Below, one piece after another: positions 41,436 to 52,800 of a stretch of DNA of 64,000 nucleotides. The notes under the pieces are model-generated. The model saw only the letters and a list, made by a program, of their open reading frames with translations, did not search any database and was not told the origin of the DNA. Origin of the DNA: Ahaetulla prasina (taxonomy: Eukaryota > Chordata > Lepidosauria > Squamata > Colubridae); the NCBI RefSeq assembly GCF_028640845.1, contig NC_080540.1, forward strand, positions 231,306,794-231,370,793, written 5' to 3'. The translations under genes were made by a program, and so were the position numbers. Within the stretch, counting starts at the first letter, position 1; every line of letters starts with the position of its first letter.

Positions 41436-41722
41436 CAGTGGTGAAATCCATTTTTTTTTACTACCAGTTCTACGGGCGTGGCTTGGTGGGCATGGTGTGG
41501 CTTGGTAGGCGTGGCAGGGGAAGGATATTGCAAAATTTCCATTCCCACCCCACTCCAGGGGGAGGATACTGCAAAATCTCCATTCCCTCCCCACTCCTGG
41601 GGAAAGGATATTGCAAAATCTCCATTCTCACCCCACTCTGGGGCCAGCCAGAGGTGGTATTTGCCGGTTCTCTGAACTACTCAAAATTTCTACCGGTTCT
41701 CCAGAACTTGTCAAACCTGCTG
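41436..41722 (+). mobile_element. hAT-type MITE with shortened 3' end
   Basis: CAGTGGTGAAATCC begins it. The 3' side stops at CAAACCTGCTG without the usual ...CACCCCTG. Even so, a perfect 8 bp duplication ATCTTAAC flanks it (41428-41435 and 41723-41730). Confidence 0.8.
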
Positions 41723-42086
41723 ATCTTAACAATAGAGGAGGCTTGCTTGCAAGATCCTGATAGATGGCATTATTTAATCAAAAGAACCCAGTGTGTGGCC
41801 ACCCTGCCAGATCAAATTGGTTGGACAGGTATTATGGGAAACAGAGATCTATCTAGCCAGATAGATACCTATTATAATCTCAAGCTATGAGAAAAAAGAC
41901 CTGTTATTTTTATGCTATTTCAGGCAGCGGGGACACCCAGTTTTTACAAACTACCAGCTGGAATTAAACAAAGATTAGATACACACATCAACCTTGCCAC
42001 TCCCAACTATACTAAGATAATATCTCTGTTGAGCAAATAGTTTCCTTAAGATACTGCAACAATGAAAATAGCTAGTGCAAATTTAC

Positions 42087-42137
42087 CTTCTGCCATGGTG
42101 AATAAACTGCAAGTTGAGAATAATGGGTCCATTCAGG
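42087..42137 (-). CDS. Unrecognised gene, candidate start exon
   Basis: On the - strand a strong acceptor (TTTTTTCTATTTCTAG) opens a 51 bp exon that ends ATG GCA GAA G at the donor AAG|GTAAAT. The ATG (42094-42096) has a good context (TTCACCATGG). The exon ends in phase 1, which fits the exon at 14698-14796 and completes its aspartate codon. This implies a first coding intron of about 27 kb. The 41 bp before the ATG would be 5' UTR, with a further untranslated exon to the right. Short coding length keeps confidence low. Confidence 0.4.
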
Positions 42138-42459
42138 CTAGAAATAGAAAAAAGGAAAGCACATCATGGAGGAGAATTTGACACAGGGCATGTTTAAAAA
42201 TTCAAGAGTCCTGAAAAGGAATAGGATTTTGTTTCTTACAGAAATGAAGCCACTGTTCTTATGGGGAATTGGGTTACTTATCCGGCCAGCAATCGTGCCA
42301 TTACTTTAAAGGGTTTATTTGCAATCTGAAGATATTTCTTTTAAAACAATAGTGTTTTTGAAAACAAGAATGTCTACATTAGAATAAGATTTTTAAAAAG
42401 GAATTTGTAAAGATTAAACTGAAAATGGTAAAGCCTGAAGGAATGAAGATCCATGTGTA

Positions 42460-42927
42460 CAGGTGGTTCTCAACTTACAACCAGTCACTTAGAGCAGAGG
42501 TCTCCAACCTTGGCAACTTTAAGACTTGTGGACTTCAACTCCCAGAGGGAATTCTGGGAGTTGAAGTCCACAAGTCTTAAAATTGCCAAGGTTGAAGACC
42601 CCTGACTTAGAGATCATTTGAAGTCATAACACATCCTGAAAAAAACTACTTACAGCCTGATTTGAAGTTCTGATGGTTCCCTAGCCCTGTGATCATGTGA
42701 TAATCTTTTGGATACTCAACAACCGGCCCATTTATGGCTGTTTGTAGCATCCCGGGATTAGGTGATACAACATTTACTTCTGGTTTTTGCCAAAAAAAAA
42801 AAGTCAACAGCGAGCCATGGGTTTGCTCTGTGACTGCAGCATTTGTAAAATTGGATGTGGTCACATGATTTCTCATTTAATGACCATCATGCAGGCTCAC
42901 TTATCATCATAAGTTGAGGACTACCTG
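42460..42927 (+). mobile_element. TA-type MITE interrupted by a palindromic MITE
   Basis: CAGGTGGTTCTCAACTTACA at the left and AAGTTGAGGACTACCTG at the right, both flanked by TA. 42495-42604 is a later insertion. Confidence 0.8.
42495..42604. mobile_element. Palindromic hAT-type MITE, 110 bp
   Basis: The two halves (CAGAGGTCTCCAACCTTGG, TGTGGACTTCAACTCCCAGA and their complements) fold into a nearly full-length hairpin. A perfect 8 bp duplication ACTTAGAG (42487-42494 and 42605-42612) proves transposition. Confidence 0.88.
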
Positions 42928-43096
42928 TACTACAAACTTCTGCTGAAGCTTTGAATCATTGTAATGTTCACGTTAGTATATTGGTTTCTGCATTGGCTAT
43001 TGGGTTTATGAGAGAGAATATCACTACAATCACCATGTTTACTTAGAGATGACTTTTGATAAGTTGAGAACTATTACAAAACAGATTACTTTGCTT

Positions 43097-43169
43097 CCCT
43101 AACCCTAACCCTAACCCTAACCCTAACCCTAACCCTAACCCTAACCCTAACCCTAACCCTAACCCTAAC
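43097..43169. repeat. Interstitial telomere repeat (CCCTAA)n
   Basis: About 12 uninterrupted CCCTAA units, the vertebrate telomere repeat in C-rich orientation. The last unit decays to CTAACTC. The flanks are ordinary, with no subtelomeric satellite. Confidence 0.97.
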
Positions 43170-43189
43170 TCTTTGCCCTATGATCACAT

Positions 43190-43670
43190 GACAGCGAATA
43201 TCAACTACCATTCATTTCCGCCCCCCATCTGCTCTTTTGTTTCTAGAAGAAATTCATGTTCAAATAAGGTCATCCTATGTTTATGAACATTTTATTTCTC
43301 CTTGGGTACAGTTCCATTTTATTCTTGCTTAGGCCAAACCCCTAGCATTCAGTTTGTTAGCTGGTTATCTGCAGAATTTGTGAGAATACTAGACTGCACA
43401 GAAGTTAGTGGAGAATAATGGAGAATGAAATGTGTCTCTTTTCTCTTTTTTGTGCTGATTGGCTGATTTCAGATCTCAGTTATTGGCAAGCTCAGGCTGA
43501 ACACTTATTGGCTGAAGGTGTTTCCTATGTGACTTAACTAAATGCATTTGGGATCTGTGGATGAAAGCAACAAAATACAAATCACTTTTAAAGTCCCTCA
43601 AGAATGATATGTGGATGGAATGGATAGCAATGTAGGAGGACTCACTATTTTTGGGCATATCTAGTATGGA
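43190..43670. other. No recognisable feature
   Basis: No supported gene or repeat end. Confidence 0.4.
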
Positions 43671-43679
43671 GTAAGGTAA

Positions 43680-44026
43680 AGGTAAAGGTTCCCCTCACAC
43701 ATACATGCTAGTCGTTGCTGACTCTAGGGGGCGGTGCTCATCTCCATTTCAAAGCCAAAGAGCCAGCGCTGTCCGAAGACGTCTCCGTGGTCATGTGGCC
43801 GGCATGACTCAACGCCAAAGGTGCACGGAACGCTGTTACCTTCCCACCAAAGGTGGTCCCTATTTTTTCTACTTTTGTTTTTACGTGCTTTCGAAACTGC
43901 TAGGTTGGCAGAAGCTGGGACAAGTAACGGGAGCTCATCCCGTTACACGGCAGCACAAGGGATTCGAACCGCTGAGTTGCCAACCTTTCGATCGACAAGC
44001 TCAACGTCCTAGCCCCTGAGCCACCG
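43680..44026 (-). mobile_element. Sauria-type SINE, reverse
   Basis: The + strand shows AGGTAAAGGTTCCCCTCACA, CTCTAGGGGGCGGTGCTCAT, GGTCATGTGGCCGGCATGAC and a tRNA-like end. Imperfect GAGTA-type flanks. The same family as 6675-7029. Confidence 0.85.
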
Positions 44027-44039
44027 AGTAGAAGGCGAC

Positions 44040-44675
44040 TAATAAGAAAAATAAGTCAATTCTAATTATTGCTAAATATTAAATGCTAAATATTGGGGTA
44101 GACCACTAGAAGGGGATGAATATTAGCACAAAAGTGGTTTGAAATCCTGTGAAAACTTAAGTTTTTGAAAATGCAGCATTTCATGTACTTTCATATACTT
44201 TTCCCAACCTGACATCTCCTGGATGTATTGGAGCTACAATTTTGAGAATTTACTATCCTATCAACTGGAAATGGTAGGCTAGCACAAGCAATATATTGCC
44301 ATGTTTAAAAAAAATGGGGGAAGCACAAGCAACAATGTTAAATTTTCATTGCTATTTCATATTCCAAGGACTGATTTTCCTGAGTGTTTTTTCAATTATT
44401 CCTTTCTGTAAAATACTAATGCTTCAGATTTGCGTTACACAGTGGCACTACAAACGGATGACTCAGCAATTCCCAATCTGCCCTTCCTAGTAGCCTTTTC
44501 CTTAATTTGATAGTTACGCACTACTTAAGAGTTACCTTAAGAGTTAATACTTAAGGTATCCAGAAGGCAACAATAGGAAAGTCCTGTATAAATTCTTACA
44601 CAGCCGCACCAACACCAAGTGATCCTCCCAATGCATTAGTAGAGTCTAAAACACTTAGACATGGTTGGATGAGCT
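44040..44675. other. No recognisable feature
   Basis: AT-rich sequence. A local direct repeat (TTAAGAGTTACCTTAAGAGT) near 44525 is the only irregularity. Confidence 0.4.
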
Positions 44676-44679
44676 AAGC

Positions 44680-44912
44680 AATAGCAATAGCAATAGCATC
44701 TAGACTTATATACAGCTTTATAGTGCTTTACAGCCCTCTCTAAGCAGTTTACACAGTCAGCATATTATCTCCAACAATTTGGGTCCTCATTTTATCCACC
44801 TCAGAAGGATGGAAGGTTGAATCAATCTTGAGCCTGATGAGATTTGAACTGCCAAATTGCAGTCAGCAGAAGGTTCTGCAATACTGCACTCTAACCATTG
44901 TGCCACTGTGGC
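44680..44912 (-). mobile_element. tRNA-derived SINE, reverse
   Basis: It starts at a (AGCAAT)n tail (GCAATAGCAATAGCA), then TTATATACAGCTTTATAGTG, GGGTCCTCATTTTATCCACC and GGATGGAAGGTTGAATCAAT. It ends in a tRNA-like head (CTAACCATTGTGCCACTGTG). Confidence 0.8.
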
Positions 44913-44927
44913 TAAGAGACCCTAGTC

Positions 44928-45404
44928 TAGGGGTCTGCAACTTTAAACACTAAAAGAGCCATTTTGACCTGTTTCCCACAGAAAAGAAAACACTGGGAGC
45001 CACAAAACCTGGATGGGCGTGGCCAACTCGACGTCACTCACTTCCATCAGTCACATGACATCCCAGCCATGCTTACTCAGATGGTCAATAGGTTATTAAA
45101 AAACAACGGGAACTACAAAACCCTTTTGACATCTCTTTCTCCCTCCCTCCCTCCCTTCCTCTCTCCCTCTCTCTGTATATCGCTATGTCTCTCTCTCCCC
45201 CCTCTCTCTGTATCTCTCTGTCTCTGCCCCGTCCACTTCTCCATCCCCTGCCATTGCCCTTACCTTCTCAGGCCAGGCGACGAGTGACTAGGAGGGGAGG
45301 GCAAGGGGTAGGGCCAGCCAGTGGTGGGATCACCCAACAGGGAGCCACAGTAGAGGGCCCAAAGAGCCACATGTGGCTCCAGAGCCGCAAGTTGCCGACA
45401 CCCA
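44928..45404. mobile_element. hAT-type non-autonomous element
   Basis: Ends TAGGGGTCTGCAAC and ...GTTGCCGACACCCA, flanked by a perfect 8 bp duplication CCCTAGTC (44920-44927 and 45405-45412). Internal marks are AAAAGAGCCATTTTGACC and AGAGCCACATGTGGCTCC. A polypyrimidine CTCC/TCTC tract lies at 45130-45240. Confidence 0.8.
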
Positions 45405-45429
45405 CCCTAGTCTGTAGCCCTACTGAGTT

Positions 45430-46320
45430 GAAGTTTTAAAATACATTTTTATTAGTTTATCAACATATAAAATACAAAGAGAAATTTTAAAAAAGCAATA
45501 GAAAACTTGAAAAGAGAAAATATGGAGTTAAGAGGAACAAAGAAAGGAAAAGGACTGGCTTCCAACTCTCTTTAGCACAGTAGCAGATAACATTACAACC
45601 TCAAGTTTTTATTTTTACCCAGCAGTAGATACGACTAGCCATTTCTATAGCAGAGTTGAATCGAAGTGCAACATACTCAGAGCATGGGGGGAAAACCAGA
45701 CTAACATTTTGAAATTTCCTAATGTTCATTGCCCCTGCAAGCCACACTAAATGCATTCATTAAATGTCAACACAGCCGAGGAATTTCACAAAAGGCAGAG
45801 CTGAGAAAGGGAGTGCTGGTATTTGTGAGAAGGAGGGGATAGGAGTGCCTCTGAGTCACGGAAACCGCTCCTCATTGCAGCAAGGCAGCCTGTCTTCTCT
45901 TCAGTGGAATCCAGTTTGCTTCTTCTCTCCTTAGAGAGCAGGGTAGAGAAAGCTATTGGAGAACTCTGATCGATTCATTTAGGGAGCTGAATGAAGAAGG
46001 CAGCCTTACCCAGTCTTCTTCGTCAGATTTAGGGCTTTGAGAAGTAGCCGGAAATTCATTCATTTCCTTGTAGTTGAAAAAAACTTCCACAGCCCAATAA
46101 TCTGACCTATCAGGATTGTTAGTGTCAAAGGGAAAGATGTTGAATAGAAAGAGCTAAAATTGCTAAAAGGAATGTAGGTACTTTGCACCTTATATAAAAA
46201 CCAATGACCAAGCTTACTCAGTTTGACTGTAACTGGTAAATCAGTCCCTTATACTTTGAGCTAATTAGAAGAATTAAATGAGGCTAATTAAAAGAATGGC
46301 AACATCATGGAGAGATTCCT
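45430..46320. other. L1-like scrap, then nothing recognisable
   Basis: 45436-45600 (TTTTATTAGTTTATCAACAT, AAAGCAATAGAAAACTTG) resembles a reversed A-rich LINE end. On the - strand a possible untranslated exon ending GAAGAAGACTGG|GTAAGG at about 46007 could be the first exon of the unrecognised gene; this rests only on one splice motif. Confidence 0.25.
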
Positions 46321-46325
46321 CTAGG

Positions 46326-46441
46326 GTAGAATGGGGAACTATGGCCCCCTTTATAACTTGTAGACTTCAATTCCCAGAATTCCTAAATTCTGGAAGTTGA
46401 AGTCCACAACAGGTCATAAAAGGGCCATTGTTCCCCACCCT
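46326..46441. mobile_element. Palindromic MITE, worn
   Basis: GGGGAACTATGGCCCCCTTT, ACTTGTAGACTTCAATTCCC and their complements GGAAGTTGAAGTCCACAA and GGCCATTGTTCCCCA form a long imperfect hairpin. Confidence 0.6.
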
Positions 46442-46444
46442 GTA

Positions 46445-48570
46445 TATTTAGGTAATAATAAAAGATAGATAGAATAGATGAGTTTGACTCTTGCCTTCTT
46501 CTAGGATTGTTTTTTTTTGTTCTTTCAGATTCAGGAGGCTTTAAGCTTTGTTTGTTAGATTCTTAACAAACATAATGATTCAGCATCCAAAATGCATGTA
46601 TTCAACTTAAATACATCTGCAGGTAACTTAGATAGGAGTTTGGGAAAACCTTTTACACATCTGCAATTCTACATACAACTTCCAGCTTTGCATGTTTATA
46701 TACCTTTAAGACTGTGCTATAAATTAATCACGTCCACTTAATACTATGCAGATTGAATCTGGCCTTTTATTTTTCTTTCATTAGATTTTACTTTGCATTA
46801 GTCACATCCTTAGAAAAAGTTGGCTAAAGGGGAGGAGATATGGATGATAACTCATGTGGGAAGAGAAGAGATTGCTTTTAATCTTTGCTGCTGTCTCAGT
46901 TCCTGCTCATACTTGGAAAATGTGCATCAGTCCAACTGTGCCTCATCCAGCAAATAACTTGGAATGGAATCATGGTGATGAAAAAGGATTAAACTCCACT
47001 CTTCTGTTGCAACCAGCAAAACCAATTTTGAAACGTTCTACTATACATTAATTCAACTCTAATACTCTCTATAAATGTAGTTTCAGCTTCTTTCACATTA
47101 AAAGCTAGTGACAATTGAGAAGGGTTTTTTTTCAGCCACAATTTTGCACTACAATTGTGAATTTTCATTAAACAGCCTTTATTCTTCATCCTTTAAATAT
47201 TCCAACTTGCTTACATGGAAGTTAGGATGTTGGGAACATAAGAAAAAGAATAAGACAAAGGTCTTGCAATCCAAGGCCTACTGATTTTCTAACAGAGATT
47301 GCACTGTTATAATTGCATGAGTCATCATTCAGTAACACTTGAAGAGGCCTAGGGTGAAGCGACCATGTCTTCCTTAAAGCTATACACCCACCTTAGTGCT
47401 GTTTCCAGAAAATTAGAATTAGAAAGGAGACACTTCTAGGGTTTTGTTGATCTTTTCTTTCTTGGCTACTTTTTTTCATCCAAGTTCTGATTCTAGATCC
47501 TGCTGCTTCGGAAATTCTCTGGGGTGAAAGATGAAGTTTAGAAATGATGGTGTGCGAGTGAACTCATATTATCTCCCTGAGCTTATCTTTTTACATACTG
47601 CCTTTCAACAGATAATATTTATCCACTTGACAAGTGATAGTTGCCCATTTTACAGAGACAGAGATGGGAGAGAGAGGGAGATAGAGACAGAGAGAGAGAA
47701 ACACACAAAAACATAGCTAATTGGGTGCCTTTTCTTTACCTATCCATGAAAAATCTTACCGTGCTCCATATTCCCTGTAATGATGAAAGAATGGTAACAG
47801 CAAAATAGGGCAACTTGCCGCGAGACAATTCAGCACAGCCAACTTGGCATGGAGCCCACTTGCCATGGACAATCAAACAATTCAGTTTAATTATTTAAAA
47901 TAATTTAAAAAAATGTTTTAATTGTTGTCATTCACATTTTATGTTGCTCCTCCTTTAATGATTCTATTCTACCATTTCTTAGATATTAGTGTAACTGTTG
48001 TCTCACGGCAAATTGGCCAAGTTGGCAGTGGCACATTGGTTATGAGGACTTGTCCTAGATCTTTAGTTATAACTAAATAAAGTTATCAGCTTTAGCTATA
48101 GATTTGTCTTTTCTATTTCAGCTACATTGGGTAGGCTAATATTTCACTGACTAATTTAGGAGCTCATAAGCAACCATTCTCTATTTTATAGTTTTGTAGC
48201 TCAAACATTTTTAACTTCATATTTTACAGAAACCAGTAAAACGAAACAGCAAATCCATCTTGTTTCTTAAAAGTGGTAAAAGAAAAGGGGTTTGAGTTCT
48301 ATACAGTTTTGTGAGATACCAAGATGTCTTGGTGAATGGGTGTTTGAGCTTGGATAAACATCCCCAACTTGTTATATCTCAGATGTATTAGCCATCAACC
48401 TCATATTTTTTAGGTTAAAGATTATGGCATGTGGGAATTGAAATCCTATGTAACTGATGGATATCCTGAGGAAAAAACTGATCTGGACAAAATCTGCAGC
48501 ATTTTTATACCTGTGTTGTAGCCTCAGAGTTTCCCAGTGTTAATATAATGTTGTCTGAAACCAACCTTTT
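46445..48570. other. Mostly featureless; GA-rich repeat and a weak inverted repeat
   Basis: 47655-47705 is a (GA)n-rich run. Around 47809-48055 TTGCCGCGAGACAA and TTGTCTCACGGCAA form distant inverted ends around about 200 bp, possibly a decayed DNA transposon. No exon is supported. Confidence 0.35.
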
Positions 48571-48575
48571 CAATA

Positions 48576-48969
48576 CATGTGGTCTTCGACTTATAACCAT
48601 TCGTTCAGCAACTGCTCAAAGTTATCACGGATTGAAAAAAGTGATTTAATACTTTTTTCATTATGTGTTCTCACACAACCATCAGAGCATCCCCACAGTC
48701 ATATGATCAAAATTCCGGCACTTGGCAACCGTTACATATTTATGACGGTTGCAGCATTCTGAAGTCATGTAATCTTCATTTGTGACCTCCCCAGCTGGCT
48801 TTTAAGAAACAAAATTGGTGAAGGAAATCAGATTCGCATAATGTCTGTGTTATTCACTCTGCAACCATGGCAAAAAGATCATAAAATAGGACACAATTCA
48901 CTTAACAACCATGTAGTTTAGCATCAGAATTTCTGGTCCCAATTTCGGTCATAAATCAGGGACTACCTG
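48576..48969 (+). mobile_element. TA-type (Tc1/mariner-like) MITE
   Basis: TA-flanked. CATGTGGTCTTCGACTTATA at the left and AAATCAGGGACTACCTG at the right. The body has TCATATGATCAAAATTCCGG and GGCAACCGTTACATATTTAT. Confidence 0.75.
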
Positions 48970-49129
48970 TAGAAATGATGCTGGTACATACTCTTATCAT
49001 ATGTTGGTATGATTTAAATGGCCCAAAGCTTCCTAGGAGAACCAAAATATAAATTCTATACTGAATCAAACTGCAATTTGTATACAGCTGGTAAATACAA
49101 AAAAGGGAAAGTTTGTATTATGTAGTGCG

Positions 49130-49398
49130 AAGCCTGGGAGATCATCCTGAAGTAATCCTGAATATCATCTGTAATCAGTGGAAAGTGATCAAGGAGAGAA
49201 GCAACCTAGCACTAAGGAGAAATTTCTTGACAGTTAGAACAACTTGCCTGCAGAAGTTGTAAATGCTCCAACACTGGAAATTTTTAAGAAAATGTTGGAT
49301 AGCCATTTGTCTGAAATGGTGTAGGGTTTCCTGCCTGGGCAGGGGGTTGGACTAGAAGACCTCCAAGGTCCCTTCCAACTCTGATATATTATTATTAT
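49130..49398 (+). mobile_element. CR1-type LINE 3' end
   Basis: CAACACTGGAAATTTTTAAG, GCCATTTGTCTGAAATGGTG, GGGTTGGACTAGAAGACCTC and AAGGTCCCTTCCAACTCTG form the canonical CR1 3' terminus, ending in a short (ATT)n. It lies 330 bp before the ANXA1 promoter. Confidence 0.85.
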
Positions 49399-49668
49399 TA
49401 TAGAATAGCCTATCTTACAGTAAGCTTATGCAGACATTTGTCTATATATTGAACTATAAATCATGCAGTATATTGCAATAGCTTATTGAGGCATTTCAAC
49501 AGTTAATGCCATTGCCTTCAAGGCATCCCCAAGAACATTACACAACATTTATTCCCTGACTTTCGGCAGTTTCTGCATTAGTTCAGAAATCAGTTTGTTC
49601 AAGCTAGGGGACCGTTTGTTTGAAAGGCTTGTCTTTTGACTAAGTCCTGTATTTAGCCTTCTGAGCAA

Positions 49669-49675
49669 CCAATCA
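49669..49675 (+). promoter_or_regulatory. ANXA1: CCAAT box of ANXA1 promoter
   Basis: CCAATCA lies about 55 bases before the TATA box, the usual spacing for an NF-Y site. Confidence 0.5.
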
Positions 49676-49727
49676 CGGGGCTCTTAGAAGTAAGCACTGG
49701 TTGCTAGGTGTGGCTTCCTGATGGGTC

Positions 49728-49735
49728 TATAAAAG
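49728..49735 (+). promoter_or_regulatory. ANXA1: TATA box of ANXA1
   Basis: TATAAAAG precedes the untranslated exon. Transcription should start near 49758. Known vertebrate ANXA1 genes also have a TATA promoter and a non-coding first exon. Confidence 0.7.
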
Positions 49736-49757
49736 TAGGAACCACAACTTAAAAGTT

Positions 49758-49817
49758 TTCCACAGACTCATTTCCCAGCTTGAAAAATATTGTTTCTGCG
49801 TCTTGGAAAAGGGAAAG
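49758..49817 (+). other. ANXA1: ANXA1 exon 1, untranslated
   Basis: A roughly 60 bp exon from the predicted start site to the donor GGGAAAG|GTATGG at 49818. It contains no ATG. Intron 1 then runs 3.8 kb to the coding exon at 53636. Confidence 0.6.
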
Positions 49818-52800
49818 GTATGGCTCTTTTGATATTTGTCCTTTACTGATAATTTTAGAAGTATGTAGCTTCTTATTTACTCTGGATATAATTTACTTGG
49901 ACTTATTTCTAAGTCAATGTAGAGCTATAAGATTATTTATGTAAGTTTGTATCTGATTCTCTTGTCTGTATTTTACAGAAAGGGAGTAAAAGGCGTTTAA
50001 AACTGCATAAACTACTCACGGAGTTAAAATTGTTTGTAGCAGTTGGTAGCTTAATGCTAAATAACTGCATTTTTTTCTCTTCCTGTTCTTTTCTGTTACC
50101 ATGGAAAGCAGAATTATTTTTATCTGCCAGAGTATGAGTTAAGAGGGAAAAAATGCACCCAGTGCCTTATGTGGAAACTTTTTTTTTTTTTTTTAGGAAA
50201 AACATACACCCTGTGGTTAAGGAAAGCTTACTTAACTGTTTGTCAATTGTTAAATATTTATTCCTTTGCAAACTGCACCAAAAATAAAACATGACTTTTT
50301 TTTTTCAAAAAGGCAACTAAGTTTAATTAAGTTTTTGTTGGTAGTTATTTTTAATATAGGAATGTAAGAACTGCAGAATGTTATTCGCAGTCTTTTTATT
50401 TTTCACAATTATATTGGGAAGGAGATGCTTCTTCCTTGTTAAGAGGTTTTTCAGGAATGGGGGGAGGGGAGAGACAGGTTTTTCAAGTTTCTGCTGCCTC
50501 TGGCCATCAAAGAAGAGTGACCTGAGAATTAAGGAGTCCTGCATAATGACAGGGAAAAGATAGTTGTCCCTTCATTTGGAAGGAACTTGCATACCCAGCT
50601 GAATCTGAAATGCACTTATTAACGAGATGGAACTCCATACTTCTGAGTAAATAGGTTGAAATCTTAGAAATATTTTCTTACTTTTCAGTTTGTTGAATTA
50701 TGCTCATTTTAGTCAGTTTAAGATTGAGCCTCCTATTTTATGCAATTGTGCAATTCAACTGTAATTCCAAAAGTGTTTCTCCAGCCAGTATCAAAGGTTT
50801 GTAATGGTCCAGAAAGCAGTCCATGAAATATACAAGTTGGCTGGATCTTACAGTATGTGTAGTTATAATACATACATACATACACTCATATCATCAGCAG
50901 GAATGAAACTAACGCTTGTGGCGGTCACCAGACCAACTATGTGGATCAGCTGCCATACTGGGAAGTCTCCATTGTTTTCCTCCTGGGATTAGGACCGGAA
51001 TGGACTCCCCAACAGCTGGGATCCTAGGGCAGGCTTAGGAACACATCCACCTTGGTCTTTTGGCTATGTGCAGGGAAAGATCTACCAGCTGAGATTGTTT
51101 CAGAAGTAGAGGCAGTAGGAAGGCAGTTGGCAGGGATTGACAATGGGATAGTAACGGCATAGGGAGATGTGGGATGCAGAGGGCAGGCCATTCTCAGGGA
51201 AGACAAACCTGGCAGCTAACACTTGTGTTGCTTTCCAGGCCCCTGTGCTCAGCCTCAAAACTTAGTCTTCACAGCCTTGGAGCCCTGCCCTTCAGTTGTC
51301 CCTGTTTAATGCTATGTCAGCCTGCAGTTAAGCTTATCTCAGCTGATTATGGATGAGAGAACTGATCTGGCCTGCATTACTAAAATCTGGTTGGTCGTAG
51401 ATGTGGGTTTTCTTCTCTGAGAAACATACTCTCACAGGTTTCAAGTGTGACACCAGCTGTGACTCTGGGGCGGGGCTGCTGGGCTAGCTGTTGTTATTGT
51501 GGAATCCCTAGAAGTCTTTAGGGGAGCTGCCCTGGATGCATAGCTGGATGCAAGCTCTCTTTGTGAAGTTGAGTTGCAGGAATTAGTTGAGCTGGTATTT
51601 TGCTGGACCTTCTCCAGGGAATGTCAGGGCGAGGGTGGGGAGAGTGTCACTGTTCTGTACTGATTCATCTCCTTTTTCTGTGGCTAGTACCTGTAAGTGC
51701 TATTGTGGGGAGGAGAGGTTCAGTCACAGGCCCCATTTGGTGTGCTCAAGGCTCTCTCCTACTTAACATCCATATGAAGCTGCTGGGAGAGTTAATCCAT
51801 TGGCATGGCATTTGGTATCATCAGTATGTTGATGTTAACCAATGATATGTCTCTACCCCATGCCCAGCAAGTGATTTTATTCAGATGCTAGTTTAGAGCC
51901 AGGAGCTGTAAAGTCCTGAATGAGGAGAAGCTGGCTGGAATGCTGGCAAGATGGACTGGTTTTGGTTTTTGACCCTTGGAGTCAGGTGATCGACATTTCT
52001 GACTCTGGGTTAGTCCCCTATACAGATCTGGTGAGCAATTTGGTACTCCTTTTGGACTCACAACTCCTGCTGGAAGGAGAGGTAGTAGCCATGGCCAGAG
52101 AATGAATGAATGTATAGTTTGAGCTTGGTTGTGATGTTTCATTACCCAAAAATAAGTAGCATTATCAATGCTAGAGAGGCATTTGCTCAAATTTGTCTTC
52201 TGCACCAATTACACCCATTCCTGAACTGAGGGGCTTTTCACTGTCACCTCTGTCTTAATTACCTCCTATTTGTATTATCGCAATGCCCTCTAATCAAGCT
52301 CCCCTGGAAGACATCAAAAATTTTCAACCAGTCCAGAATGTAGCAGCACATAAAATTTTAGGTGTCCTGTGATTCACCCAAATCATACCACCATTGCATG
52401 AGCTATATTGACTTCCAGTTGCTTTCCAGGGGAAATTTAAGGTCCAGATTATTACCTTTAAAGTGCTGTATGGCACAGGCCTAAATTACTTGCAGGACTG
52501 CCTCTCTCAGAGGGTATCTGACATTACTAGGTTAGATAGGTGGCTGAACTCCAGGTCACCTCCCTTAAGGTCCTCTTAATGGGACCTTGGAGCAGGGGTG
52601 AAATGCTCCCAGTTCGGACCTGATCGCATGATCTAGTAGCGTTCTTGGCTGGTAGTTCGGAGAACTGATCGCAATCGTGGTGTGAGGCTCTGCCCACTTG
52701 CTTGGCAGTCGTCACTTCCTGGTTTTAAGTATTTTGTACCCTCTTTGCATGCGGAGAAAGGTTTTGCGCTTGCGCAGAGGGTGTGCATATGACGCGCATG

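Noticed and set aside
43097..43169. Chromosome end
   Set aside because: Ordinary unique sequence, SINEs and a gene continue on both sides, so it is interstitial.
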